Program-made: the position numbers and the translations under genes
The notes under the pieces: model-generated
Told to the model about the DNA's origin: nothing
The model's input: only the letters and a program-made list of their open reading frames with translations
Database searches by the model: none
Part shown: positions 7,316 through 18,590 of the stretch, in pieces
Position numbering within the stretch: position 1 is the first letter of the stretch
Layout: every line of letters starts with the position of its first letter
DNA from: Symsagittifera roscoffensis
Lineage: Eukaryota > Xenacoelomorpha > Acoela > Convolutidae
Direction of reading: 5' to 3'
DNA: 64,000 nucleotides
NCBI RefSeq assembly: GCF_963678635.1
Contig: NC_087064.1
Span: 65,155,548 to 65,219,547 of the forward strand

Positions 7316-7850
7316 TATTTATTTTTTCCAACACCTCTCCAACCTGCTGAATTTCAAGCCAGTGGAAATAAAAGTGACCTTGCAAATACCATTTAGACTC
7401 ATTAAGATAACGGTGGTAAATAATTAAATAAACCACCGGAAGTTTTTTGTATTTTGATAGCTTGTTGAAACATAGACGGATTTTTCTCTCCAAGTCTTTA
7501 TCAACCCATAATGAGTTAAAGTCAAACGAATAGTCGAAAACGTTTTCATAATCAGCAATATTCAAATCGCTCACAGTGCCATACTTTTGTTTTGTAGAAA
7601 TGCACCAAGAGATTTGTTGAAGCTCACTCAAATAAAATTGTTCTTTGAAAATCAACTCGTATTCTTTCTTTGAAATTTCCTTTGCCCTTTCGAGGAAGAC
7701 GACGTAGCGTTCATTACATAATTTGAAAAATGAGTTTTTTTCTGCGGTTGAAAACACTCTTAATTGTAAATGTTCATTATCAATATCTTCAGTACACCAA
7801 GTTCCCTCTAATTTCATTTTTCTTATTTCAAAATTTGACAATTTTATCAT
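7281..7850 (-). CDS. First gene of the visible Polinton operon, unknown function, 189 aa
   Basis: ATG at 7850-7848. The protein is rich in aromatic and charged residues (WCTEDIDNEHLQLRVF near the start, ISWCISTKQKYG in the middle, WYLQGHFYFHWLEI near the end). No domain is recognised and no signal peptide is evident. It is the rightmost gene of the element, so its promoter and the terminal inverted repeat should lie in the 300 bases to its right. Its stop overlaps the next gene by 35 bases. Being intact in an otherwise intact virion gene block supports it as a real gene. Confidence 0.5.
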   Translation of the reverse strand: MIKLSNFEIRKMKLEGTWCTEDIDNEHLQLRVFSTAEKNSFFKLCNERYVVFLERAKEISKKEYELIFKEQFYLSELQQISWCISTKQKYGTVSDLNIADYENVFDYSFDFNSLWVDKDLERKIRLCFNKLSKYKKLPVVYLIIYHRYLNESKWYLQGHFYFHWLEIQQVGEVLEKINNEIAKKQSNSY

Positions 7851-8151
7851 TTGGTATATTTTGCCCAGAAACGGCCGCCGCCTTTTGAGAGTAATTTCAA
7901 TTTACTGCCTTTTCACCATAAAATTTAGGTCAAGTTAAGGAATTAGTTTACTGCTGCCAACAGTTAAGCTACGCTGCCAAAATGGCCGGCGAATTTTTAT
8001 TATATACCATAAAAGTCAATTCCCCGTTCACTAACAAATTTCAACTAGGTCGAAAGTTCATTTACCCTAAACAAGCATAACAATTAATATGATTCATATA
8101 ATTAATCAGGACCAATAATTAGGACCCCAAAATTTGGAATTAGAAAGATTT
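7851..8151. other. Right flank of the Polinton; terminal repeat and promoter expected here
   Basis: There is no gene here. Two GC-richer patches occur (GGCCGCCGCC near 7873, ATGGCCGGCG near 7981), which stand out against the AT-rich surroundings. The right terminal inverted repeat of the Polinton should end in this stretch, but the left copy is outside the window, so I cannot mark the end. Confidence 0.4.
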
Positions 8152-8364
8152 TTGTATCGTGTCCCTTGTTGTTAAGCTAAACTTAGCAAGATCCTAAGTA
8201 GGGGGTCTTCTGCTTTTTGGGTGGAAAATCTCTTTCGTTTACAAAATCCTAGGATGAGGGTCCTCCAAAAAATTAAGGACCCCTTTCCTAGGATTTTGCT
8301 TTACGTGAGGACCCCCCCCTTAGGAAGGACCCCCCCCCCCCTTAGGATCCGGGACACGATACAA
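8152..8364. mobile_element. Foldback element with 14-bp and 9-bp perfect inverted arms
   Basis: TTGTATCGTGTCCC at 8152-8165 is repeated exactly inverted at 8351-8364. A second perfect inverted pair, GATCCTAAG, lies inside at 8190-8198 and 8341-8349. The centre (8250-8290) contains further inverted pieces (CCTAGGATG.. and ..TTTCCTAGG) and C runs. About 213 bp, non-coding. No clear target duplication is seen on the flanks. It looks like a small non-autonomous foldback or MITE lying between the Polinton and the 3' end of the Apaf-1-like gene. Confidence 0.7.
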
Positions 8365-8554
8365 TACTACTACCACTAAAAACTACCAATAAGACCCCTC
8401 GAAAAAAGTGGCCTCAATTAAGGCGGTTAATGTCTTCAACCTTTCTGTTTCAACCCCCAGCAATACTCGCTTCAATTCAGCAATACTAGCAAAAAATGAC
8501 ACAAAAAGAAAAAAAGAAAATTGATCTTTTTTGAAAAAATAGATGTTCAATGTT

Positions 8555-8565
8555 TTTATTTTATT
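8555..8565 (-). terminator. Tandem AATAAA polyadenylation signals of the Apaf-1-like gene
   Basis: On the minus strand two AATAAA hexamers (plus-strand TTTATT at 8555-8560 and 8560-8565) lie 55-65 bases after the stop codon at 8622-8620. The spacing fits a short 3' untranslated region. The sequence down to 8365 has no other gene. Confidence 0.5.
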
Positions 8566-8619
8566 TTTTGTTCTAAATATCGTGGTCGGAACATTCTGTG
8601 CTACTTGCACGGCGGCTTC

Positions 8620-10192
8620 TTACACTTTGCTTTTGGCTAATATAGATAGATATACACGATACCAATTCTCGTTCAGACGCCAGAACATGAATAGCCCATT
8701 CACATCGCTCGTAATTACCAATGTGAACCCATTATTGCTACTGTACACTTCTGTCATACAGAGGGGCCCTGCATCGGGTAACGTAACTCGTGAACTAACT
8801 TTTGTTGAGTTTACATCATAAAGATAAAAGCTCGCGTCATTTCCCGATGCAAACATTGTAGAATTTGACACAAAAAGAGCTTGTGAAAAACAGAACTTTG
8901 ATCCCAACAATTTTGATAAATTTGTCCACTTTTTTCGAGTTTCGTTTTGGGAATAGATGCAAATTTCGTTCCGGTTCGATAAGCACATCAGACTTTTTGC
9001 GTCGAAAGAACAATTGAACGACATCGCGTTGCTTATAAATTCTCTTTCTTCGAGAAAACTTTCATATGATATGTAATCAGACGAGACTTCTAGCATCACT
9101 GCTTCTTTCTCATTCAGAAACAAAATTCTAACTACAAGTTGAAATTTAGAAGTATCGTTTAGTAACATCGCAAACTTATTTGAAGGCAGAGCTTGAAAAT
9201 GAAGGAAGACATATCGCTTTGAGTCAATCACCGGAACTGTTGAGCATAATCTATTCTGAGAAAATACAGGTATAATCCTCAACTGGTTATTTATAAGTTG
9301 TGCAGCATAGCAATCGTTAAGACTAGATGATTTGACAATGAAAGTATTCGGCTGCAAAGACACTGGGTCCAAAACGTCCCAAGTCATGTCTTGTAAGTTA
9401 ATAACCTTGACGCTCGCGTTTGACAATAGAATGTACAATTTATCGTCTTCTATATAAGCATCATTCACTGCTAACCCGATGCCGATATTGATCAACACTT
9501 TTTTCTGAATGTTGCAGTCCCAAATTTCTATGATATCTTCGAAAATCAGAACCAAAAGATGTTCTCGGAAAAACGAGTAAATTGGGTTTGAACTACATGT
9601 TGACTCCAAAACTGTCTCGAATGACGGACACTTGAGAACCACAAAAGTTTTATTTTCGAAAAACACGAATAAAGCACTGAAAACTTCATCTACGAAGCAA
9701 CTTTTTACAACTGGCTCACTGAGACTGTAAATTTGAACAGGGTTTAGAGTATCGGTGGCTTCACAAATGATTCTCTTTTGACCGATCGTGTAAATCAAAG
9801 AACCATCTCCGCTTAGGTAAGACTGCTGATTACTTGATTTCTTGCCCCCCGACGAGACTCGGTTTATTGCAACTACTGGACTGTTCGGGTTATCTGACAT
9901 GCACGTGCTCATAACTTTGGACAGTTGGAAGAATGAGCACGAATTGAATTGTTCTGTATTCGACATGAAACATAACGTATCATCATCGGCGCCGACAAAC
10001 AGCTGTGAAATTTTCGAAGTGAGCGGTAGATTATGTGACCACATGGTGGTTATTTGTGCTTCGCCCTCTAGCGAGCAAACCTCCAACTGGCCATGTTCGT
10101 CTGCAAATAAGTAGATGCCACGTTTGGTTCTGTGGAAGAACTGAGGCTTCGAAATGGACGCTGCCCAAGTTGTCTTCATATAAGTCTCCGAC
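8620..10192 (-). CDS. Apaf-1-like gene, exon 5 (last): degenerate WD40-type beta-propeller
   Basis: The exon starts at 10192 after a TTTTAG acceptor. Its first base completes a Gly codon left open by the 15614 donor, so the phase fits exactly. It runs 1573 bases to TAA at 8622-8620. The 524 or so residues are a series of beta-strand blocks ending in weak WD-like signatures: IIEIWDCNIQKK, VKVINLQDM, SFYLYDVNSTKV, LFMFWRLNENW. Classic GH and WD residues are mostly lost, so the blades are degenerate. Apaf-1 carries two such propellers at its C-terminus, which bind cytochrome c and hold the protein inactive. Whether this protein has a comparable ligand is unknown. Two AATAAA signals follow the stop. 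Confidence 0.75.
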
Positions 10193-10730
10193 CTAAAACA
10201 GCCAAATTGTTTATCATAATTTCGAAAGAAAGAAGATTGCTAAATTAATGCTTCTGGAAAAAACGAGTTTGATCTTAATTAATTTTAAGACATAGCAGGT
10301 ATAATCTCACAACTTCTGAGCGAGCCACAGATTACGCTGAGGAGGGTTCTTCAAAAGAGCTTAGGTACTACCAATATAATTGGTAAAACTAAGTCTTTAG
10401 ATTGAAGCAGACTTATTATCTTTTTTCAAAGTTTCGTTCCAAGAAAGGTCCAGGCGCAGACTTAAGGATTTTTTTGGCAAAATACTTTTGATAAACAAAT
10501 ATTTTTTATGTGAGAACATTTGAAAAAACTATTCGAAAACTATTTGCTATTATAGTAAACAATTTTAAATTATTCGGATCAAATCCTTGAAAGTGACTAA
10601 AAGAAACTGTGAATTAGAGTGTTTTTCCGATTTTCGACTTAACAACTAGATTAACAGATTCGCCTGAATAATTTTACCTTTGGTTCAAATCAAACCAAAA
10701 GCAAATCAAACCAAAAGCAAAACATTAATT

Positions 10731-10797
10731 CGCGCATGTGTCAAAAAGGTAACGCACCTGCCTTTAAATACTAAGATCACTGGTTCGAATCCGGCCA
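10731..10797 (+). repeat. tRNA-derived (SINE-like) head
   Basis: A perfect Pol III B-box, GGTTCGAATCC, lies at 10782-10792, and an A-box-like segment (AAAAGGTAACGCACC) about 40 bases upstream. Flanks on both sides recur inverted near 49.1-49.83 kb, including TTAACAACTAG about 80 bases upstream. No folded full tRNA can be drawn, so this is a tRNA-derived repeat, not a tRNA gene. Confidence 0.55.
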
Positions 10798-11499
10798 TTA
10801 CCTTTTTTTTTGTAAGCGGAAACTAGTCCACGAGTCACAAAATCTTTGTCATACTTCTGTTTGTCTGCTTGTTTTTGTCGTTTTAGCTACCGCAGCGACA
10901 AATTTGCCAAACATTTGGGCATATTTTACTCCAATTAAAAAATTTGTGTACTCCGGTTTTTTGCAAGTAATTGAGTTCCAAGAAATTCTGACCATTCTGG
11001 CTACTTCGTGATTTTTTTCATGCTATTCAAAAAAAAACTTCTGGAAATTGTGTACTTTATAAGGTCAAGGAGTGTTCAGTGCATTTAAGGCATTGATAAC
11101 AACCATGCTTGATAACAATCTCAGAAGTTCGATTTTAGTCGGGACCTGTTTTTTTTATCGAAACTGAATTTTTTCAAGGCTTTCTAGATTTTCTAGACTA
11201 AAATTGTAGACTTTCGTGTCTGCTAATTTTTGTCGGTTTGGGTCCCGCAGAACGGTTCGATTCATTTTTAGGATTTGAAAGCTCTTTGTAAAGTTTCTAA
11301 TGGTGCAAGTGATTTTGTTTCAGAAATTTTTCATCCTTTTTTGAACTTTTTTGGTAATCTTAATCATATATTTTTGTATTGCAAGTGATGCGAAGCTCAG
11401 CTTCGACTCTGTGATTTAGCTATTATACCCTCCATGTTTCGCAATTTTGTAGATCAATAGCCCCTTACTGAAAAAACAACAGAACACTCGGCGAATCAA

Positions 11500-12245
11500 T
11501 TTTAAAAACATAGCCATCATATAGTTGAAAAAGAGTCAATGAACGCAATCGAACAGAAAAAAATTAATCTTAATTCAGAAACAAATTTGAAAAAATCTTA
11601 ATTTTCGAATTTAAAAAAAAACAGATGCCATTAAAGCTCATTGAATTTCTAGATCAATTTATGATTGAAACTTTTTTGATAAAAGTATCCACTTTCGAAA
11701 CTAGAAGTCGATCACGTTTTTCGTGACTTTTACACTTTTGATAGTAGATTTGTCCTCCTTTTAACAGCAATAAATCAAACGTCAAAACGCTAAATAACAA
11801 TTTTTAGCCTGAACACATTTTCAGACTTTTCCTGAAAAAAAAAACAATCGCGATCCATATAACAGTCTGAACTACGTTCATCTGCATTTTAAAAAATCAT
11901 CGCGATCCATATATCAGACTGAACTACGTTCCTCTACTCTTAAAAATAAAAACTGCATTTTTCAGAGTTGAATATTTTCACGGCAATCGTGAGTAAATTT
12001 TTCATTGCGCAGGAAAAATGAAAATCCAGTTTCGATAGTAGAATTCGATCACGTTTTTCGTCACGTTTACACTTTTGGTTTTTGACACTGTAGTTTGCCT
12101 TATTTTTAACAAAAGAAACGAAATAAATTAAAAAGAAATCAAAAATCTAAGGAAAAAAATCAAACTTGAGCACGAACAAACTTAAAGATGTTTCCTGCGA
12201 AGAACACTTATTTAAGAGTGTTCACTACGTTCATTGACTCTTAAA
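11500..12245 (+). repeat. Interspersed repeat, left-block copies (TCGATCACGTTTTTCGT family)
   Basis: Two related blocks carry a TTTCGA..GTAG/CTAG..TCGATCACGTTTTTCGT core (near 11700 and 12035), followed by a T-rich tract with CTTTTAACA or similar and by CTACGTTCATTGACTCTTAAAA-like ends. The same order occurs at 30.5-31.55 and 42.77-43.2 kb. At 17.1 and 42.8 kb this block stands directly left of satellite arrays, so it seems to be the left part of one large repeat. Confidence 0.6.
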
Positions 12246-13399
12246 AAGCATGAAGTTGTTCATTTAGTGGCTAATTTCGCTAGTAATCGTGCCACTTCTA
12301 GAGCCCCGTTAGCATCATTAGAACTGCGAGTAGTCAGCAACATTATAGCCTCGAATATCGACTTATAGGCGTTAAATTTAGAATAAGAACATCGAACAAG
12401 AACCTATTGATAGTTCAGATATTGTCTTACGCTTTCCCAGCTATATCAAAACCTTGCTCATGATTGTTAAACTGACTAGATTAAGTTCAAACTTACACTT
12501 TCATTTTTTGATGTTTAATTAATACTAGCGAGAGATCTTTGAACGTAAAATCAGCTTCCTAAACTTTATACAAAACAGCGATAGTTAAAGCAACCGTAAA
12601 TTTAAAAAATTGACATACCTCCAAAACTACTGAATTTTATCGAATATGTAAACTTTTAGCTTTAAAAACGGCCCTTAAAAAGCTGACAACATACCACTGG
12701 ACTTTTCATAAGTTTTAAAAGAAGAACTTATTTCTCTGGCATAAATTAACATCAATTAAGTTCGATAAAAATTAATACATCATCCCAAAAAGTTTTGCAC
12801 CACGATAGATCAAAAACGCTTGTTTTAATTTAGTCCTGAAAAGAATTATGCTTTTGATGGCTTTTCTAGTATTGTACGAGGAATCTTCCTTTAAAAGAAG
12901 GATAAGAGAGAGAAAATTTCGCTGTGAAGGCCCATAATTGATCGTAAAACAAACTTAGGCAGCTCGAAAACATATAGTTCATGAACGGTCAAAACACTCA
13001 ATTTTGAAAATCAGTTTGATTGAGTTTAACGTTTTGTATTGAGGTTAACGTTTGAGATAATATAACTCAAAATTATATAATTAAGGGTATATTTTCACAC
13101 CTTTGGAACTGTACTGCATTGCTTTTGCAATTTGGTTCTAACAGAGTCTATATGAGTCAAAAACACCAATTTGGAGTCTGTGAACGCCTAAAAATTTGCA
13201 CGAACAAGGAACTCTTAAGTCTTTTCGTGCACAAGTTTTTTCTGGAGTGAAACGGGAGGCACTTATTTTAACTTGATCAGTTTTAGCTAGGGTCAAGGAA
13301 AACTTATTAACATTAAGCCAAGTGCTGACTGCACTGAGATCACCATTGAAATCTTCTATAAAGCAATGTGATACATGTGTACTCCACATTTTACACCTG

Positions 13400-14017
13400 C
13401 TCTCAGAAGATCATTAAGGTCAGATTTTTACACTTACACTACCTCTGAGTGTACCCTTACAGCACTTCACCATAGGGTTGAGTTTCAAGTTTCTTTTTTG
13501 AGAAATAAATTTAAAACAATAAAAGGCGTCAGATTTGAGCAGTGAGCTTTAGAGGACAGATTTGCAATATCTGAGTGATCTTTGACAGTACCCCACCATA
13601 GGGTTCAGAACTTCAAGTTAAAGTAGTTTATTCTCTTTCTTAATTTTTTGAAAAAGCATTAAAAAACGCCGTAATTCGAAAAAACAGAAAGATTTGAGCA
13701 GTCATATTTGAAGGGTAGTTTACAACCTCATAGTGTACTCATACAGCACCCCACTATGGGGCTTAGAATTTCAAGTTCTGTCAGTATTTTTGAAATCTAA
13801 GTTTTTTGAAAAACAAGTGAAACATTCAATTGACCTTGCGTTCATAAAGTGGAAAACCAAAAAATTGCAATATACGGTTTGGCGTAAATATGCAAAACTT
13901 TTCCGTTGAAAATGCATAAAAAATACGAAGCAAAAACTTAAACATGTCAAGATAGTGACTTCTTAAAACATATCTGACGTGAAACGCCAATTAAGTAATA
14001 GATAGATTTCTTGCACC
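13400..14017 (+). repeat. Degenerate satellite monomers with right-end block
   Basis: About three monomers carry the motifs AGATTTGAGCAGT, TTGCAA, TAGTGTAC or GAGTGTAC, and GGGTTCAGAA..TTCAAGTT. They are followed by GGCGTAAATATGCAAAACTTTT and by GATAGTGACTTCTTAAAAC..ACGCCAATTAAGTAATAGATAGAT. The same right end occurs at 57.48-57.56 kb and a diverged one at 45.44-45.57 kb. The family is the one amplified at 17.3-27 kb. Confidence 0.6.
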
Positions 14018-14612
14018 TTCAACGATAGTGCAGCATTCCGTAACCCAAATTGTTCGCTACCTCTCCATTCTGAATTTCGAATAAACACAATTAATTATGC
14101 TTTTGACAATATAAATTAGGTAAACATAGTTTGGACCCTTTTCAACTACCCCCTTTGAAATTCACTTTTGAAGAAATACATTAACAATGTCATTATGCAA
14201 TCGAAATTGGCACCATGAACGAACTAACAATTGTGAACAGATTTTTTCTTCTAGCTTTACATCAAAATATTGCGCATAGACATAATTACCCGTAAGGGAG
14301 CTATAAAGATCAAAAGTTTGAAGGTTGAAAGGCGGAGTTGACACAGAGTCGAAGTTGCACTTCGCATACACAAGCAAAAATATGACCGATAACGCTACGA
14401 CGCATTAGCAGTCAATATGAAAAAGAAAAAATTAACCAATTGCACGAGCCTCAATTTTTAAAGCGGACGCATTTTAGCTAGTGTACGAAAAATTTCATGA
14501 AAACACCGCACCCTGCCCAGGTTCCACACTTGTTTTATTGCTGGTCTCCTCCCTACTTCTACGCTATAGATCCATGATACCTTGAAGATAAAGTGCTATT
14601 TGTAATACACAA

Positions 14613-15371
14613 CTGCTCGTATCAGGGCGAAGCCCTGAATGTTCTGACTGCCTACGCCCTGAATGTTCTGACTGCCTTTTAAAGTCTATGGAGCAGTAAT
14701 AACATGAAAAAACTAAATGTTAATTAAAATATAATGAATTTGTAAAAATTTAATATATTAAAACGAATTTAAAGAAATATATCGCGCATTGTTTGTCCTA
14801 AATTGGCCAAAATGGCACTCCTTAAACATCCATAACTTTACAAAAAATGAGCACAAAAAATATATCTTCAAATTGAAGCTCAAAACATCAATGTTTTTTG
14901 AAAGATATTTAAAAAATCCGTCGAAAATGTTTAGTTGAAAAGTCGAAATTTGTCTGAAGAAAAAAACCAACCCGAGCACAAATATTCCGTTACTTTCGTT
15001 ACGAAAGTCGGAAAAAAAACAAAAAATACTGCTCCTATCAGGGCGAAACCCTGATTGTTGCGACTGCCTCTTATGGTCATTGGAGCAGTAATAACATGAA
15101 AAAAATAAATGTAATGAATAATGATTTTTTTTAATTTGAGATTTTTTATGAAAATCTTCAAACTAAAATGGCAATCTTTAAACCCCCATAACTTTACGAA
15201 AAATGATCACAGGTAAAATATCTTTTCAGATTTAAGATCAAGACAACAATACCTTTTGAATGATTTAAACAAATTCCGTCAAAAATGGCTAGTTAAGAAG
15301 TCGAAATTTGTCTGAAGAAAAAATCACCCCGAGCACAATTATTCCGTTACTTTCGTTACGAAACTCGGAAC
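14613..15371 (+). repeat. Diverged tandem dimer, units about 400 and 343 bp
   Basis: Two units, 14613-15012 and 15029-15371, both begin with CTGCTC.TATCAGGGCGAA.CCCTGA (a short hairpin). Both continue through GGAGCAGTAATAACATGAAAAAA and end in TTCCGTTACTTTCGTTACGAAA.TCGGAA, another inverted repeat. The first unit carries an extra small duplication of the CCCTGAATGTTCTGACTGCCT segment. Non-coding, inside intron 4. Confidence 0.75.
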
Positions 15372-15473
15372 AATAATAGTCGATGTTAACATATCCTTAG
15401 CATTGGCTGTATTTAATAGCTGGTTATTGGTCAAAATGAACCCTTTAAAAATGAACACATCCTACCGCAACAA

Positions 15474-15536
15474 TATTTGCGACTTAGGTTGGAAAAACAG
15501 ATAGTTCGTACTATAACACAAGCTTGATTGTGTAAA
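15474..15536 (+). repeat. Short dispersed repeat with hairpin (TTTGCGACTTAGGTTGG family)
   Basis: The motif TATTTGCGACTTAGGTTGGAA is followed about 20 bases later by a hairpin (CACAAGCTTGATTGTG). Related copies are near 35.0, 36.57 and 55.13 kb, each with the motif followed by an imperfect hairpin. Confidence 0.5.
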
Positions 15537-15613
15537 AAGAGCCATTTCTCTCGCTTTTTCTTCTATAAAGCGATTGCAACTCAAAAACGCTTTTTAAGTC
15601 AACTCAGACTCAC

Positions 15614-16652
15614 CCAATGCTGTAAAGATCCACAATGTCGCCTCCTGTGAAACAGACAATCAAGTCACAACTTGTGCTGAGCGCGGCAAAGTCCATGGGA
15701 CAGTTCATGGCAATTGTGGCCGCTCTCTTTTCCAGTTCCATACTGTCACAGTCGTACTCATACACTATACATTGGGGCTCCGAATCCCAATTGAGAATCG
15801 TACTAAAAACTACAGTATCCGACTCCGTTATCGCATACGACAGTTTGACTATGCTTGGACTCAACGTCGAATCCAAAATTTGACCTGATTTCAGACTTAC
15901 AGACGCGAAAAGTTGAAAAGTTATCGAGCACCAAACATTCAATACAAAATCTTCATGCACTGATACAATCACAAATTTATCAAATATCTGGTGAAATTTG
16001 ACAATGGGTCCGTTTTCATGAATAAGTGCGACCTCAGAAATTTGAGACGTCGCAAAATTTACTCGGTATTGCACGCAGTCTTTTGTGACAACATTAAACT
16101 CCTTGTCTTTGAAATGCGAAATGAACGCTATATTCAAAGAATCTGTCATAAATTCCAATCGCGATTCTAACTCTAGAGATTGACGATTAACAACTATCAA
16201 CGAGCTTACGTCTGCAGAAATAATAAGTGAACTCGAATCGCACAACAAGACTTTGGAATTCAAAGGCAGATACTCGATTTCAGATGTCGTTAAAAGCACG
16301 CTGTCTACTATTGAACTATTCAGCGGCAGAACCCAAAAGTTATCATTGTTCAAAACTACCGGCAATGACTCGAAAAATCTGGAAAATATTGACCCCCGTT
16401 TATTGATTTTGTTGGAAAAAGATGACACGATATAGGCAAGTAGCATTTGTTGATGATTGGATACGGAAGACTGATTCGAGATTGATTTCTGGACGATCTT
16501 GAGGAGCTGCTCCAGGGGTTCCCGTTCTTCTAGTTTAGTTGCTTTAATGAGCCGATTGAGATCTGAGACGAAACACTTGGAATGAGTAGAAGAGCACTTT
16601 TGGAGGATCCATTCTAAGTTAGCGAACAGGTTCAGAGCTTCAGCAGTCCCGC
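15614..16652 (-). CDS. Apaf-1-like gene, exon 4: helical linker and start of propeller
   Basis: The acceptor AG is at 16654-16653 and the GTGAGT donor at 15613. The exon opens by completing a Gly codon begun at the exon 3 donor (26860), giving ..LLKA-GG-TAEALNLFANLEWILQK. This reproduces the Apaf-1/NB-ARC-WD40 linker, where a Leu-rich 'heads..alnLl.nleWi..K' helix pair precedes a four-helix region. The first 95 residues are helical, containing LIKATKLEEREPLEQLLKIV and HQQMLLAYIVSSF. The rest (about 250 residues) is a beta-rich series of propeller blades. Length 1039 bases, phase 1 in and phase 2 out, consistent with both neighbours. The reading frame is open throughout. Confidence 0.8.
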
Positions 16653-18362
16653 CTTAAAAAATTAACGAAATCTACAGTAAAAACAAAACAGGATGGCCAG
16701 TTGTTGTGCAAGTAGCATAGAATTTTTTTTGCACAAAAAGGAAAATTTCATGAGGGAGAGATGACATAGGAAATTCACGGTACTTAAAATATCTTGAACT
16801 GCTTAAGCACAGGTTACGTAACATTTTTAAAAAATTATCTTTTTATTGGGATAATTGCCGAGCGAGGACTGGGCAATTTAGCCAGCATGTTCTAAATTTG
16901 ACTGCAAACCAGAAATATTGAGACCAAAAATCGGGCAGCGAAATTTTGACACTACGCCACTGTTTTACCCTGTCAGTTCTACCGGTCGAAGTAATAAGCT
17001 TATTAGTTTGCATGTTTGGTGCATTAAAACAGGGGCAAAGTTGCATACTCGAGGAAAAACAACAAATTCAAAATTCTAAGAAACGTTCAACATAGCCAAT
17101 CGAAGATTGGAAAAGAGTAATGAACGGAAATTTATGATATTTATGAACAGAATGAAATTTATGATTCAGGCATTTTTGATAATATGAACCCACTTTCAGA
17201 AAAATGGATTAATAGGTAAAGTTTAAATTCCGCTGGGAAATCTTAAAAATTAACTAGCGTGTAACGCACCTCCGGTGCTTCGAATTTTTAATAACTGTAA
17301 ATATTGGAGAAAAATCAGCATCCTTTGAGCGTACTCTGACAACACCGAGTTACAGGGTTAGTTATTTCAAATTTTGAAAAAAATTTCTATTCAAGTTTTT
17401 TAAATCTAAGTTCTTTGAAAAACTTTAAAATCTTTGAAAAATTAAGAAACATCACATCTCGGAATCTAAAACTAATTGGGCAGTCGCATTTGGACGCAAA
17501 ATTTGCAACTCCTGAGAGAGCTCTTGCAAAATTCAACTACAGCGTTGGGGATTTCAAATCTTGAGAAACTTGAAAATAAGTTTTCTGAAAAAAACTTTTT
17601 TGAAAAAACCAGAAAAAAAACGTCAAATCTCAAAAAAAACCAAAAGATTTGAGCAGCCACAATTGGAAGCAAAATCCCTCGCAATTCCTACAGGGTTTAA
17701 AAACTTCAAAATTTGAAGAAAAAAAAATAAATTTTCTGAAAATTGTTTGAAAAATAACAAAAAAACGTCATATCTGGAAAACTACAAAGACTTGAGCAGT
17801 CACAGTTGGAGGCAAGATTCGCAACATCTGAGACCTTGAGAGTTCACTGACAACCCCAAACTAAAACGGTTGGGAAGATGAAATTTAGAAGAAATAAAAT
17901 TAAATGTAATTTTGTTGAAAAAAAAAACATCACAAAAAAACGTCATATCTCGAAAACTACAAGAACTTGAGCAGTCACATTCAGAAGCAAGAATCGCAAC
18001 TCTGAGAGTACCTTCACAGATTCCAACTACAGGATTGAGATCTTCACAGTTTTTGAATTTTTTAAAAATCTTAAGTTGTTTTGAAAATTTTTGAAAAAAT
18101 CATAAAAAAACGTCATATCTCGAAAACTACATGGATTTGAAAAGTAAGATTTGGAGGCAAAACTTGCAACCCCTGAGACTACCCTGACATCCCCCAAATA
18201 CAGGGTTGCGAATTTCAAATTTTCACAAACTTTTAAAAATTAATTACAAAAATTTTTTTGAAAAAATGACCTAATCAGAAGAAATTAGACCAAGAAACAT
18301 TTGCATTTAAACTTGACCGTTCAACCAAAATCTTCCTGTGAGTAAACTTGATAAAAACGTAC

Positions 18363-18590
18363 CTGCTTTCAGTAAATGTCGCAAATAAAACTGCTGGAAG
18401 TAAATATCGCCAGCCGGTACACTAGACCACGTTTTATATCTCTCCAAATATGCCTGTAACAAATTCTGATTCAGAACTTTAACTTCACTTCCATTTTGCT
18501 GGATTTTCTTCAGCAGAAACGCTTTCATAGATGGAGAGAAGAAATAACTTCGCAGAAAATGCCTGAAAACTCCTCGTTCGATCAACATGT
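18363..18590 (-). pseudogene. Exon-3 fragment copy 1
   Basis: Copy of the last 228 bases of exon 3, with the intact GTACGT donor at 18362-18357. The frame is open (IERGVF variant, QFYL variant). The upstream side joins satellite at AACATGTAAATCAG instead of continuing the exon. No acceptor is seen in front of it. Confidence 0.9.

Larger units (their letters stand above)
1..8150 (-). mobile_element. Polinton/Maverick (adintovirus-like) element, right part
   Basis: A block of tightly spaced or overlapping minus-strand genes with the Polinton virion set: adenovirus-type protease (cut by the window edge), major capsid, basic core protein, minor capsid, DDE integrase, packaging ATPase and small conserved proteins. 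Start and stop codons overlap at several junctions, as in viral genomes. Polintons are self-synthesising DNA transposons related to adintoviruses and virophages, with terminal inverted repeats and 6-bp target duplications. The family's protein-primed DNA polymerase B is not in this window and may lie to the left, so completeness cannot be judged. The right boundary is uncertain. Coding stops at 7850 and a foldback element begins at 8152, so the terminal repeat should end between them, but its partner lies outside the window. Capsid, integrase and ATPase frames are all open, so the insertion may be fairly recent. Confidence 0.9.
10193..15613 (-). other. Intron 4 of the Apaf-1-like gene (5.4 kb), filled with repeats
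   Basis: The GTGAGT donor is at 15613-15608 and the acceptor AG at 10194-10193. I see no coding exon inside. It holds a tRNA-like repeat (10.7 kb), two copies of a block beginning with TCGATCACGTTTTTCGT (11.7 and 12.05 kb), satellite monomers (13.4-13.96 kb) and a tandem dimer (14.6-15.37 kb). These are listed separately. Confidence 0.7.

Noticed and set aside
8383-8610. 75-codon minus-strand frame after the Apaf-1-like stop
   Set aside because: It overlaps the AATAAA signals and is best explained as 3' untranslated sequence.
10731-10797. A functional tRNA gene
   Set aside because: The B-box is good but no complete cloverleaf or acceptor stem can be drawn; flanks recur elsewhere as repeats.
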